Part shown: positions 36,163 to 44,724 of the stretch, piece after piece
Position numbering within the stretch: position 1 is the stretch's first letter
Layout of the letters: each line of letters begins with the position of its first letter
Source of the DNA: Gemmatimonadota bacterium
Lineage (GTDB): Bacteria; Gemmatimonadota; Gemmatimonadetes; Gemmatimonadales; Gemmatimonadaceae
DNA length: 64,000 nucleotides
Direction: 5' to 3'
NCBI GenBank assembly: GCA_023249305.1
Contig: JAHFCU010000002.1
Location: 38,584-102,583, forward strand
Translations under genes and position numbers: made by a program
Notes under the pieces: generated by a model
Told to the model about the DNA's origin: nothing
Databases searched by the model: none
What the model saw: the letters and a program-made list of their open reading frames with translations, nothing else

Positions 36163-36582
36163 ATGCCTCACTACTCGATTTCAGATCGCGTCCGCTGGTC
36201 CGACTGCGACCCTCTTGGCATCATCCACTACAGCGCGTACCTACGGATGTTCGAGGTGGCTGAGCATGAGATGTTTCGTGAGTGCGGCCTGCCATACGAA
36301 GCGCTGCGCTCGTCGGGCGGCGTATGGCTGCCGCGCAAGGCGCTCCAGGTGGAGTTTCATTCACCAGCGCAGATGGACGAGCCCGTCGAGATTGAGGCGT
36401 CGTTTGCGCGCGTCGGCGAGACGTCGCTGACGATGCGATTCGAAGTGTACCGCGCCGGGGACCGTGCGCACCGCGCGTCGGCGACACTCACCGTGGTCTG
36501 CGTGCAAAAGGACACGATGGCGAAGTACCCGATACCGGCCGACGTGCGGGAGAAGATCGCACGGTTCGTTGAGAGTGACTGA
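36163..36582 (+). CDS. Acyl-CoA thioesterase, YbgC-like hotdog fold
   Basis: 139 residues. VRWSDCDPLGIIHYSAYLRM is the 4HBT active-site segment with the catalytic Asp, and EHEMFRECG plus VEFHSPAQMDEPVEI complete the hotdog core. It should hydrolyse acyl-CoA thioesters in the cytoplasm. The start codon abuts the C-rich right arm of the palindromic element, so there is no ribosome-binding site; how it is translated is unclear. A hairpin follows its stop. Confidence 0.9.
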   Translation: MPHYSISDRVRWSDCDPLGIIHYSAYLRMFEVAEHEMFRECGLPYEALRSSGGVWLPRKALQVEFHSPAQMDEPVEIEASFARVGETSLTMRFEVYRAGDRAHRASATLTVVCVQKDTMAKYPIPADVREKIARFVESD

Positions 36583-36599
36583 TGGCCGACAAGCAATGA

Positions 36600-36621
36600 C
36601 GGATGGCGCATCAGCCATCCG
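36600..36621. terminator. Hairpin between convergent thioesterase and transhydrogenase genes
   Basis: CGGATGGC (36600-36607) pairs with GCCATCCG (36614-36621), loop GCATCA. It lies 18 bases after the thioesterase stop and before the convergent sthA stop at 36660. There is no strong T-run, so rho-independent action is uncertain. Confidence 0.6.
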
Positions 36622-36659
36622 CCATCAGTTCTCCGCTTAGTGCACCCCACGGCGTGCGT

Positions 36660-38096
36660 TCAGCCCCTAGACTCCGCCGCCAACCCGCCTGACGCCCTGA
36701 TGCGCTTCTGAAGCCGCTGCAGGCCGTCATACGCCGCGTACTTGTACGCCTCGGTCAGCGACGGATAACTGAAGACGGCCTGAATGAAGTAGTCCAGTGA
36801 GCCGCCGTGGGCGAGGACGGCGCTGGCCACATGAATGATCTCGCAGGCGCCTTCGCCGACGACGGTGGCGCCGAGCAGCTGCTGATCTTCACGGTTGAAG
36901 ACGAGCTTCACGAATCCAGTCGTCTCGCCGAGGATCTGGCCCCGCGCGTTGTGCCTGAGGTCTGCGCGGCCAATCTCGCAGTCGAGCCCGCGGGCTCGCG
37001 CTTCCTGCTCTGACATGCCGACGGTCGCGACCTCGGGAATCGTCCAGACGCCGTACGGCACGACCGACGACACGGCCTGCTTATAGCGCAGGCCAAAGGC
37101 GTGGCACATCGCCACGCGCGCCTGCTCCATCGACGTGGACGCTCGGCCCGGATAGCCGATCACGTCACCCGCGGCATAGATGTTCGTCGTGCTCGTGCGG
37201 TACCGCTCGTCCACGAGTATGAAACCGCGAGCGTTCGTGGCGACACCGGCGTTGTCGAGTCCGAGCTGCGCGGTGCTCCCTTCGCGCCCGACGCAGTAGA
37301 GCACGCGTTCGGCGACGAGCGTCGTGCCGTCGGAGCTGGTGACATGGCCGAGCCCTTCCTTCGCCTCGATGCCCGTGATCTCAACGCCCAGTTGGACGTG
37401 AATACCCAGGCGCCGCGTGATTTCCTGCCGCAAGGCGTCGCCCACCTCGTGCTCAAGCTGGGCCAGCAGGCGTTCGCGCCCAGTCACGATGGTGACCTGC
37501 GCGCCGAGTGCGGCGAAAATGCACGCATAGGTGCAGCCGATCGTGCCGCCGCCGACGACGATCAGGCGCGCGGGAATCGCGGGCATCGTGGGCACGTCGG
37601 TGCTGTCGATCACCACCGCGCCGTCAAACGGAACGTTGGCGGGACGCCAGGGATGCGAGCCGGTCGCGACGAGGAAGATGTCGCCCGTGATGCTGCGTGA
37701 ATCTTGCCCGTGGCGCGTGATCTCGAGCGCCTGCGGACTCGTGAAGCACGCGGCGCCTTGCACAACGGTGATCTGGTGCCGCGCGAGGTTGTCCTCGATG
37801 TCACGCCACGCACTCTCGACCACTTGGCGCTCGCGCTGCATGAAGTCCGCGACGGACAAGTCGGGCTGCACGTGGAACTCGACGCCGTAGAGCCCCTTGC
37901 GGCGCAGGCCCGACATTAGCACGCCCGATTCACGCAGCGTGTTCGCTGGAATCGTGCCGTTATTGACGGCGGTGCCGCCCGGCTTCGGCGCGCGCTCGAT
38001 CAAGCAGACGCGCTTGCCGAAATAGGCGGCCTGCGCCGCGCCCTTCTCTCCAGCCGGGCCGGCGCCGACCACCACGAGATCGAAGTGCTCGCTCAT
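36660..38096 (-). CDS. sthA: Si-specific NAD(P)+ transhydrogenase, soluble
   Basis: 478 residues of the pyridine nucleotide-disulphide oxidoreductase family. VVVGAGPAGEKGA binds FAD, GGGTIGCTYA binds NAD(P), and YAAGDVIGYP closes the FAD site. The redox disulphide of lipoamide dehydrogenase is missing: the region reads AVNNGTIPANTLRES, as in SthA. It moves hydride between NADPH and NAD+ in the cytoplasm. The C-terminal dimerisation domain is complete (HVASAVLAHGG, FSYPSLTEAY). It is divergent from ispH, with TAGTCT 7 bases before its ATG. Confidence 0.93.
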   Translation of the reverse strand: MSEHFDLVVVGAGPAGEKGAAQAAYFGKRVCLIERAPKPGGTAVNNGTIPANTLRESGVLMSGLRRKGLYGVEFHVQPDLSVADFMQRERQVVESAWRDIEDNLARHQITVVQGAACFTSPQALEITRHGQDSRSITGDIFLVATGSHPWRPANVPFDGAVVIDSTDVPTMPAIPARLIVVGGGTIGCTYACIFAALGAQVTIVTGRERLLAQLEHEVGDALRQEITRRLGIHVQLGVEITGIEAKEGLGHVTSSDGTTLVAERVLYCVGREGSTAQLGLDNAGVATNARGFILVDERYRTSTTNIYAAGDVIGYPGRASTSMEQARVAMCHAFGLRYKQAVSSVVPYGVWTIPEVATVGMSEQEARARGLDCEIGRADLRHNARGQILGETTGFVKLVFNREDQQLLGATVVGEGACEIIHVASAVLAHGGSLDYFIQAVFSYPSLTEAYKYAAYDGLQRLQKRIRASGGLAAESRG

Positions 38097-38103
38097 CCCC
38101 TAG

Positions 38104-38109
38104 AGACTA
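38104..38109 (-). promoter_or_regulatory. -10-like hexamer before sthA
   Basis: On the minus strand TAGTCT ends 7 bases before the ATG at 38096. The gap CTAGGGG could also serve as a weak ribosome site, so the leaderless reading is less certain here. Confidence 0.4.
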
Positions 38110-38134
38110 GCCCCCGGAACCGTCTGGTGTCCAC

Positions 38135-38140
38135 TAGATT
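38135..38140 (+). promoter_or_regulatory. -10-like hexamer before ispH
   Basis: TAGATT ends six bases before the ATG at 38147 with no ribosome-binding site between (CCAAAT). Transcription would begin at or next to the A of the ATG. Confidence 0.5.
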
Positions 38141-38146
38141 CCAAAT

Positions 38147-39355
38147 ATGAGCGCCCCGGACGCCACCTACTTCCGCAAGGGCTTCGGCCTAAAGCAGGAC
38201 GTCGAGGCAACGCTGTCCGCCGACTACTCCGGCCACGTGGTGGACCTGCTGCGCGCGCGGGACTACGAACTGACGGCGAGCGACGTGACTGTGCGCTTGG
38301 CTCGCGAGTTCGGGTTCTGCTACGGCGTTGAGCGCGCGGTGGAGTACGCCTACCAGACGCGCCACAAGTTCCCCGATCGGCGCGTCTTTCTGGTCGGCGA
38401 GATCATCCACAACCCACACGTCAACCTGCGCCTGCGCGAAATGGGGATCGAGATTCTCATGCCGGGTCCCGCCGGTTTCGACTACGCTGGCGTCCTGGCG
38501 GACGACGTCGTGATACTCCCGGCGTTCGGAGTGACGATGGCCGACTTCCAGACGCTGCGCGAGCGCGGGTGCGTGGTGGTGGACACCACATGCGGCTCGG
38601 TGCTCAACGTCTGGAAGCGCGTCGAAGCGTACGCCCGTGACGGCCTCACGTCGCTGATCCACGGCAAGTACTACCACGAGGAGACGCGGGCGACCGCGTC
38701 GCAAGTTGAGCGATTCCCGGGCGGCACGTATGTAGTGGTACGCAATATGGACGAGGCGCGCGACGTCACGGAGTATATCGAAGGCCGCGGCGACCGCGCC
38801 GCCTTCCTCGCGAAGTACCGCAAGGCCGCGAGCGCTCACTTCGACCCTGATGTGCACTTGCGACGCATCGGAGTCGCCAACCAGACGACGATGCTCGCGC
38901 GCGAGTCGCTGGCGATCGGCGACGTGGTGGGGAAGGCCATGGCCGCCGCCAACGGCGAGGAATACCGCCGGGCCAACTTCCGGACGTTCGACACGATCTG
39001 CAGTGCCACGCAGGACCGGCAGGATGCGGTGAACGCGATGCTGCAGAATCCACCGGACGTCATGCTCGTGATCGGCGGGTACAACTCGAGCAACACGCTG
39101 TCGTTGGCCGCGCTGTGCGCTGAGCGAGTGCGGACATACCATCTCGAGGACGCGCTCTGCATCGATCCCGCGCGCGGGTCCATCAGCGCGCGCGATCCAG
39201 TCTCGGGAGAACGTGTCGAGACGATGGATTGGCTGGGAAGCGGGCCGGTGACCGTTGGGTTGACCGCCGGCGCGAGCACTCCCAACAACAAGATCGGTGA
39301 CGCCATCACGCGCGTCTTCGCCACACGCGGTATCGAACTGGCGGACATCCGGTAG
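38147..39355 (+). CDS. ispH: 4-hydroxy-3-methylbut-2-enyl diphosphate reductase
   Basis: 402 residues. Three iron-sulphur Cys are in place: Cys58 (FGFCYG), Cys149 (DTTCGS) and Cys285 (ICSATQ). GEIIHNPHV and GASTPNN are family blocks. It is the last step of the MEP pathway, making IPP and DMAPP from HMBPP, with a 4Fe-4S cluster. The roughly 50-residue N-terminal extension (FRKGFGLKQDVE) marks the longer IspH subgroup of cyanobacteria and related phyla. It shows no ribosome site and is likely leaderless. The mutarotase-like gene starts 5 bases later. Confidence 0.95.
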   Translation: MSAPDATYFRKGFGLKQDVEATLSADYSGHVVDLLRARDYELTASDVTVRLAREFGFCYGVERAVEYAYQTRHKFPDRRVFLVGEIIHNPHVNLRLREMGIEILMPGPAGFDYAGVLADDVVILPAFGVTMADFQTLRERGCVVVDTTCGSVLNVWKRVEAYARDGLTSLIHGKYYHEETRATASQVERFPGGTYVVVRNMDEARDVTEYIEGRGDRAAFLAKYRKAASAHFDPDVHLRRIGVANQTTMLARESLAIGDVVGKAMAAANGEEYRRANFRTFDTICSATQDRQDAVNAMLQNPPDVMLVIGGYNSSNTLSLAALCAERVRTYHLEDALCIDPARGSISARDPVSGERVETMDWLGSGPVTVGLTAGASTPNNKIGDAITRVFATRGIELADIR

Positions 39356-39360
39356 GCCGG

Positions 39361-40377
39361 ATGGCGACACCCGCGGCCGCGCTGTCCTTCGGTACCGTCG
39401 AGCTCCGCGGAGGGAATGCGCGCGTCGTCATCATCCCAGCGCTCGGCGGCAAGATTGCGGAGCTATGGTTCGGCGAGCGGCAGTGGCTCTGGCACAATAC
39501 GCAGCTGCCGTTCCGGGCGCCCGTCGCCGGGACCTCGTACGTGCTCACGGCCGATAGCGGCGGCTTCGATGAGTGTTTCCCGACGGTAGGACCTTGCACA
39601 TTGCCGACAATCGTGCGTGGCTATGGCGCCCGCGAGCTGCCCGATCACGGTGAACTGTGGTCTCAGCGGGCCGACATGTCGCTGACCACCGGCGACGAGG
39701 GACACCGGGCGCATCTGGTATGGCAGGGCGTGAACCTTCCGTACCGCTTTGAACGGTCGGTGGTCGTGACGCCGGATGGCGACGTGCGCTGCGAGTATGC
39801 GGCGACGAACACGGGCGATCTGAAGATGCCATTCATCTGGTCGGCGCATCCACTGCTGAATCTCGGGAAGGGCACGCGGCTGCGGTTGCCGGAGGGCGCG
39901 CGCGTGCGCGTCTGGGCGCAGCACGGAGTTGACCTCGGCGGCGCGAGCGCCGAGCATCGCTGGCCACGAGCGCGTAGCGGCGGGCAACTGCTTGACCTAT
40001 CGGCACCGGCGCTGGCATGGAAGCGACCGTACGCCTGCAAACTGTTCATGGACCTACCGCCGGGTGATCAGGCGCTTCGCGTCGCTGAGGAGCAGGACGA
40101 ACTCACTGTGCGGTTCAGCACCTACGAGATACCGCAGCTCGCCCTCTGGATCAACCATGGTGCATGGAACCCGCTGCCGCGGACGTCGTGGTTGCCGTGG
40201 CGGAAGCCGGCACCGTACATGAACCTCGCGTTCGAACCGGCCATCGGCGCGCCCGACACGCTGAGCGACGCGCTCGGTGCGTGGGACGGAGCGCACTGGA
40301 TCGAACCGGGCCAGACGCGCGAGTGGACGATAACATGGACGGGCGGCGCCGCTCCGCCGCCCCCGGAGTCGCGGTAG
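39361..40377 (+). CDS. Aldose 1-epimerase-like (galactose mutarotase superfamily) protein
   Basis: 338 residues of all-beta sequence with the sugar mutarotase supersandwich: VVIIPALGGKIAELW, FDECFPTVGP, the LPDHGELWS loop with a His, WSAHPLLN, and a C-terminal YMNLAFEPAIGAPD with the acidic catalytic residue. It interconverts sugar anomers or binds sugars in the cytoplasm. It is probably transcribed with ispH (5-base gap); no metabolic link is evident. The true sugar is unknown. Confidence 0.78.
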   Translation: MATPAAALSFGTVELRGGNARVVIIPALGGKIAELWFGERQWLWHNTQLPFRAPVAGTSYVLTADSGGFDECFPTVGPCTLPTIVRGYGARELPDHGELWSQRADMSLTTGDEGHRAHLVWQGVNLPYRFERSVVVTPDGDVRCEYAATNTGDLKMPFIWSAHPLLNLGKGTRLRLPEGARVRVWAQHGVDLGGASAEHRWPRARSGGQLLDLSAPALAWKRPYACKLFMDLPPGDQALRVAEEQDELTVRFSTYEIPQLALWINHGAWNPLPRTSWLPWRKPAPYMNLAFEPAIGAPDTLSDALGAWDGAHWIEPGQTREWTITWTGGAAPPPPESR

Positions 40378-40435
40378 CTTAGTCGCCGGGGCGCGCAACG
40401 CGGCCACGGTCCCTCTCACCTCTCAATCAAACCCT

Positions 40436-41173
40436 ATGCTCTCGTGGTTTGCCGATCCGAACGTGTGGGTCGGGCTCCTGACGCTGACGGCGCTCGAGCT
40501 CGTCCTCGGCATTGACAACGTCATCTTCATCGCGATCCTCGCCGGCAAGCTGCCTCGGCATGAGCAGCCGAAGGCGCGGCGACTGGGCCTCACGGGGGCG
40601 CTCGTCACGCGCATCGCGTTCTTGTTGAGTATCACGTGGATCATGGGGCTGACCGGTAACCTCTTCACCGCCTTCGGACGCGCGGTCAGCGGACGGGATC
40701 TGATCCTGATCATCGGCGGCCTGTTCCTGATTGGAAAGGCGACCTACGAAATCCACTCCAAGCTTGAGGGCGCCGCGCACCAACGCGCAGCCAAGGTAAA
40801 GACGGCGTTGCTGGCCGTCGTGGCGCAGATCATGGTGGTGGACATCGTGTTTTCGGTGGACTCGGTCATCACCGCCGTGGGCATGGTGCAGCGGGTGGAG
40901 ATCATGATCGCGGCCAACGTGGCGGCGCTGATGGTCATGCTGTGGGCGTCCACGCCGATCTCGGATTTCGTCGAGCGACACCCGACCATCAAGGTGCTCG
41001 CACTCTCGTTTCTCGTGATGATCGGCGGCAACCTGATCATCGAAGGCTTCGGCTATCACGTGCCGAAGGGATACACCTACTTTGCGATGGCGTTCTCGGT
41101 GGCGGTGGAAATGGTCAACATCAAGGTGCGTGAACGGGCGACGGCGGTGAAGCTGCGCCAGAGTCTGCCATGA
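40436..41173 (+). CDS. TerC-family integral membrane protein
   Basis: 245 residues with seven predicted membrane helices. The hallmark ELVLGIDNVIFIAIL, with its acidic residues inside the membrane, and a second FSVDSVITAVG repeat identify the TerC family, which exports or handles metals such as Mn2+ in several bacteria. It overlaps the cupin gene by 4 bases (ATGA). Its metal is not predictable from sequence. Confidence 0.92.
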   Translation: MLSWFADPNVWVGLLTLTALELVLGIDNVIFIAILAGKLPRHEQPKARRLGLTGALVTRIAFLLSITWIMGLTGNLFTAFGRAVSGRDLILIIGGLFLIGKATYEIHSKLEGAAHQRAAKVKTALLAVVAQIMVVDIVFSVDSVITAVGMVQRVEIMIAANVAALMVMLWASTPISDFVERHPTIKVLALSFLVMIGGNLIIEGFGYHVPKGYTYFAMAFSVAVEMVNIKVRERATAVKLRQSLP

Positions 41174-41655
41174 GCGGTCGCGCGGACGAACTGGTACGCG
41201 AGCTTCGTCTCGCGCCGCATCCCGAGGGCGGCTTCTATCGCGAACTGTTCCGGTCGCGGCGGATGGTGCGCACCGACGACGGACGCTCGGAGCGGTGGGC
41301 CGCGACGACGATCTTCTACCTGCTGCGCGGCACCGACGTGAACAAGTGGCATCGGGTGGCGTCGGACGAGATTTGGCACTGGTACGAAGGCGCGCCCCTT
41401 GAGCTGCACCTGCTCGATGCGCAAGTGACGCGTGCACGGACCGAGGTGGTCGGCCCGGTGGGTGCCGCGCAGGTGCCCGTGCGTGCCGTGCCCGCCGGCT
41501 GCTGGCAAGCGGTCCGCTGCACGGGCGAGTACACGCTCGCGGGATGCACGGTCGCGCCGGGCTTCGAGTTCTCGGACTTCCGGTTGCTACGCGAGATGCC
41601 CGATCTCTCCGCACGCCTTACGGCGTCGTTTCCCGAATTCCTGCCGAATCTCTGA
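41170..41655 (+). CDS. Cupin family protein (DUF985)
   Basis: 161 residues. LRLAPHPEGGFYREL at the N-terminus, WAATTIFYLLRGTDVNKWHRV and the EIWHWYEGAPLELHLL cupin core, then GCTVAPGFEFSDFRL are DUF985 blocks. It probably binds a metal or small ligand in a beta-barrel. Coupled to terC by ATGA overlap. Precise function not established. Confidence 0.85.
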   Translation: MSGRADELVRELRLAPHPEGGFYRELFRSRRMVRTDDGRSERWAATTIFYLLRGTDVNKWHRVASDEIWHWYEGAPLELHLLDAQVTRARTEVVGPVGAAQVPVRAVPAGCWQAVRCTGEYTLAGCTVAPGFEFSDFRLLREMPDLSARLTASFPEFLPNL

Positions 41656-41688
41656 ACCTCGGCGGCCGGGTGGCCGCGGGAGTCTTGC

Positions 41689-43764
41689 ATGTCACTGCTT
41701 CAGCGTGTTCGCCTCGTGGCGCTCGCGGCGTTGCTGCTGGCGCCATCGATCGGCGCTCAACAGCGCCGAGCCATCACCTTCGAGGATTTTGCCGCGGCGA
41801 AGATCGCCTCGGATCCGCAGCTCTCCCCTGACGGGCAGTGGCTGCTGTACGCGGTGCGCAGTACGGACCTGGCGGCTAACAAGCGCACGACGCGCACCTG
41901 GCTGGCACTGGTGAGCGGCGGGGCGGCACGCCAGTTCCCCGACGGCAAGACGATCGCCGCCGAGGCGCGCTGGTCGCCCGACGGCAAGTCGGTGGCGTAC
42001 ACGAGCGCGGGCCAGATGTGGATTGCGCCGGTGAATGGTGGCGCGCCGCGGCAGTTGACCAACCTCACGGGCGGAGCGAGCGGTCCCGTCTGGTCACCCA
42101 CGGGCGAGCACATCGCGTTCGTGTCGGCGGTGTATCCCGAATGCCGGGACGAGGCGTGCAACGCAGCGAAAGAGAAGGCGAAGGGCGAGAACAAAGTGAA
42201 GGCGCACATCGCCGACGAGTTGCTGCTCCGTCACTGGAACGCGTACGACGAGGGGACTCGCTCGCACTTGTTTGTCGTGAAGCCCGAGGGGAGCGACCCG
42301 CGCGACCTCGTGCCCGGAGCGACGTACGATGTGCCGCCCGGACCGTTCGGCGGAAGCGAGGGCTACACGTTTGCCCCGAACGGCCGCGCGCTCGCGTTCA
42401 CGGCCAAGGATCAGGGGGCGAAGAACGCGTGGACGACGGACATCAACATCTACGCGGTGAGCATCGCGGGCGGCGATGCCCGCGTGGTGACAGCCGACAA
42501 CGCGGGAGCCGATCAGAATCCCGTGACGCCTGTGGACGGAAAGACAGGGTTCTACGCGTCGCAGAAGCAAGCCGGCTTCGAGGCCGACAAGTGGCGTCTG
42601 ATGGCGATGGACGTCACGGGGGGCAAGCAATACGAACTGTTGCCGACGTGGGACCGTAACGCCGATGGATACGTGCCCGCACCCGACGGCAAAACGTTGC
42701 TCGTACTCACGGGTGATATCGGCCGCGACAAGTACTTCCGCGTGACGATTGATGCCGCAGGCAAGGCCAGCGCGCCGCAGGCGGTGATCACCGAGCACAA
42801 CAACACCCAACTTTCGATCGCGAAGAACAGCACCGTGGCATGGATCCGCGAGTCGGCGTCGGCGCCGGCCGAGGTGTGGATTGGCACGCTCGACGGTTCG
42901 GGGGTGAGCAACCAGCGCCAGTTCACGCACGAGAACGATGCGCTGTTGGCACCGCTGAACCTGCCGCCGCTCGAGGACTTCTGGTTCGCCGGCGCGAACA
43001 ACGTGAAGATCCATGGCTTCGTGATGAAGCCGCCGCAGTTCGAGGCCGGGAAGAAGTTCCCGGTGCTGCTGCTCATTCACGGCGGCCCGCAGGGGGCGTG
43101 GCTCGATGCGTGGAGCACGCGGTGGAACTACCAGATGTTCGCGACCGGCGGGTACGGTCTGGTGATCATCAACCCCACGGGCTCCACGGGCTACGGACAG
43201 AGACTCACGGATGGCGTGAGCAAGGACTGGGGCGGCAAGGTCTACGTGGACCTGATGAAGGGGCTCGACGCCGCGCTGAAGGCGAATCCGTGGATGGACA
43301 GCACGCGCACGGCGGCCGCCGGCGGATCGTACGGCGGCTACATGGTGAACTGGATCGCCGGACACACGAACCGTTTCAAGGCGCTTGTGTCGCACGCGGG
43401 GCCGTTCAATCTCGAGAACATGTATGCGGCCACGGAGGAGCTCTGGTTCCCCGAGTGGGAATACGGCGGCCCCTTCTGGAACCCGACCGCGATGGCGACG
43501 CAGTACCGCAAGTTCTCGCCGCATCTGTACGCGCAGCACTTCAAGACGCCGACGCTCGTCATCAACGGCGAACTCGACTATCGCGTGCCGTACACTGAGG
43601 GTCTGTCCATGTTCACCGCACTTCGGCGCCAGGGTGTGGAGGCGCGCATCGTCGTGTTTCCTGACGAGGGGCATTGGATCCTCAAGCCGCAGAACAGCCA
43701 ACTGTGGTACAAGGAGTTCCACGGCTGGCTCGGGAGACACCTGGACACACGGCCGAAGATGTGA
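41689..43764 (+). CDS. Secreted S9-family peptidase (prolyl oligopeptidase/DPP-like)
   Basis: 691 residues with a signal peptide ending near SIGAQ. Residues 35-430 form a beta-propeller of PDG repeats (SPDGQWLLYA, SPDGKSVAYT, APDGKTLLVL). The hydrolase domain follows with nucleophile GGSYGGYM (Ser547), Asp in GELDYRVP and His in DEGHWI. It should release dipeptides or short peptides in the periplasm. A GGGAG box 10 bases upstream supports the ATG. A tandem 7-mer array begins right after its stop. Confidence 0.93.
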   Translation: MSLLQRVRLVALAALLLAPSIGAQQRRAITFEDFAAAKIASDPQLSPDGQWLLYAVRSTDLAANKRTTRTWLALVSGGAARQFPDGKTIAAEARWSPDGKSVAYTSAGQMWIAPVNGGAPRQLTNLTGGASGPVWSPTGEHIAFVSAVYPECRDEACNAAKEKAKGENKVKAHIADELLLRHWNAYDEGTRSHLFVVKPEGSDPRDLVPGATYDVPPGPFGGSEGYTFAPNGRALAFTAKDQGAKNAWTTDINIYAVSIAGGDARVVTADNAGADQNPVTPVDGKTGFYASQKQAGFEADKWRLMAMDVTGGKQYELLPTWDRNADGYVPAPDGKTLLVLTGDIGRDKYFRVTIDAAGKASAPQAVITEHNNTQLSIAKNSTVAWIRESASAPAEVWIGTLDGSGVSNQRQFTHENDALLAPLNLPPLEDFWFAGANNVKIHGFVMKPPQFEAGKKFPVLLLIHGGPQGAWLDAWSTRWNYQMFATGGYGLVIINPTGSTGYGQRLTDGVSKDWGGKVYVDLMKGLDAALKANPWMDSTRTAAAGGSYGGYMVNWIAGHTNRFKALVSHAGPFNLENMYAATEELWFPEWEYGGPFWNPTAMATQYRKFSPHLYAQHFKTPTLVINGELDYRVPYTEGLSMFTALRRQGVEARIVVFPDEGHWILKPQNSQLWYKEFHGWLGRHLDTRPKM

Positions 43765-43766
43765 GC

Positions 43767-43857
43767 ACGGCAGACGGCAGACGGCAGACGGCAGACGGCA
43801 GACGGTGGACAGTGGACGGCAGACGGTGGACGGTGGACGGTGGACAGTGGGCGGCAA
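43767..43857 (+). repeat. Tandem array of GGCAGAC and GGTGGAC heptamers
   Basis: About twelve head-to-tail 7-base units: first GGCAGAC five times, then GGTGGAC/AGTGGAC mixed with GGCAGAC. There are no unique spacers, so it is not a CRISPR. It fills the whole gap between the peptidase stop and the ATG at 43858. The unit is the same as the arms of the element at 6313-6465. Confidence 0.85.
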
Positions 43858-44724
43858 ATGAATGCAGCGCTGCGAACACTCTTGAGTGAGCTGATTGACT
43901 ACGCCGGCCTGTTCCCTCCCGCCGGGCTGTCCATGGCCGACGCGGTTGCGAACTACGCGGCGCACCGCGCGAGCGCCGACGGATGGGCGCTCGCGAGGTT
44001 CGTCGTTCCCGTCGCCCGGCTCGACGAGTTCGAGACGGCGGCTCGGCCCCATCTCGATGGCGCGCCGTGGCGACTCGCGGTGCTGGCGAAAGCGACTGAT
44101 GCGGACACGATCCGCGCGTTCAATGCACGGATGACGGGCCGCGCACACGCCGATACAGTGGAGACGCGGGCGACGACCGTCGAGGAGGTGCGGGCGCTCG
44201 CGCCGCTTGCGTCCGTCGCCGCCGTGTTTGTGGAGCTGCCCGTGCGCGACGATCCGGAGCCGCTGGTCGCGGCGGTCGCGGCGCAGGGGATGCGTGCCAA
44301 GGTGCGCACGGGCGGCGTGACCGTTGAGGCGTTTCCCGCCGCTGATGACGTCGCGCGGTTCCTCCTCACGTGCGCGCGCCACGGCGTGATGATGAAAGCC
44401 ACGGCCGGCCTGCATCATCCGCTGCGCGGTGAGTATGCGCTGACGTATGAGCCTCACGCTGCGCGCGGCGCGATGTTCGGGTATCTCAATGTTTTCCTCG
44501 CGGCGTCGTTCGCCCGACGAGGCAAGACACCCGACACTCTCGCGCAGTTGCTCGACGAGCGCGACATTCGTGCGTTCCGCGCCACGGACGCCGGTGTCTC
44601 GTGGCGCGACCACACACTCAGCACGAAGACGCTCGCCGCTGACCGCGCAGGTTTCGCCGTGAGCTTCGGCTCGTGTTCGTTCCGTGAACCGCTCGACGAC
44701 CTTTCGGCCCTCCCCCTGCCGTGA
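43858..44724 (+). CDS. Conserved hypothetical protein translationally coupled to fumarylacetoacetase
   Basis: 288 residues, cytoplasmic, TIM-barrel-like in feel: SELIDYAGLFPPAGLSMADAV at the N-terminus, then alternating strands and helices (FVVPVARLDEF, AAVFVELPV, MMKATAGLHHP) and a C-terminal FGSCSFREPLDDL. Its last codons overlap the fahA start (GTGA), so both are made together. This partner is not a known tyrosine-pathway enzyme that I can name; a role beside fumarylacetoacetate breakdown is inferred from position only. The frame extends 18 bases into the repeat array; the ATG is preferred. Confidence 0.72.
   Translation: MNAALRTLLSELIDYAGLFPPAGLSMADAVANYAAHRASADGWALARFVVPVARLDEFETAARPHLDGAPWRLAVLAKATDADTIRAFNARMTGRAHADTVETRATTVEEVRALAPLASVAAVFVELPVRDDPEPLVAAVAAQGMRAKVRTGGVTVEAFPAADDVARFLLTCARHGVMMKATAGLHHPLRGEYALTYEPHAARGAMFGYLNVFLAASFARRGKTPDTLAQLLDERDIRAFRATDAGVSWRDHTLSTKTLAADRAGFAVSFGSCSFREPLDDLSALPLP

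Noticed and set aside
43767..43857. Possible CRISPR array
   Set aside because: Repeat unit is 7 bases with no spacers; it is a simple tandem repeat.
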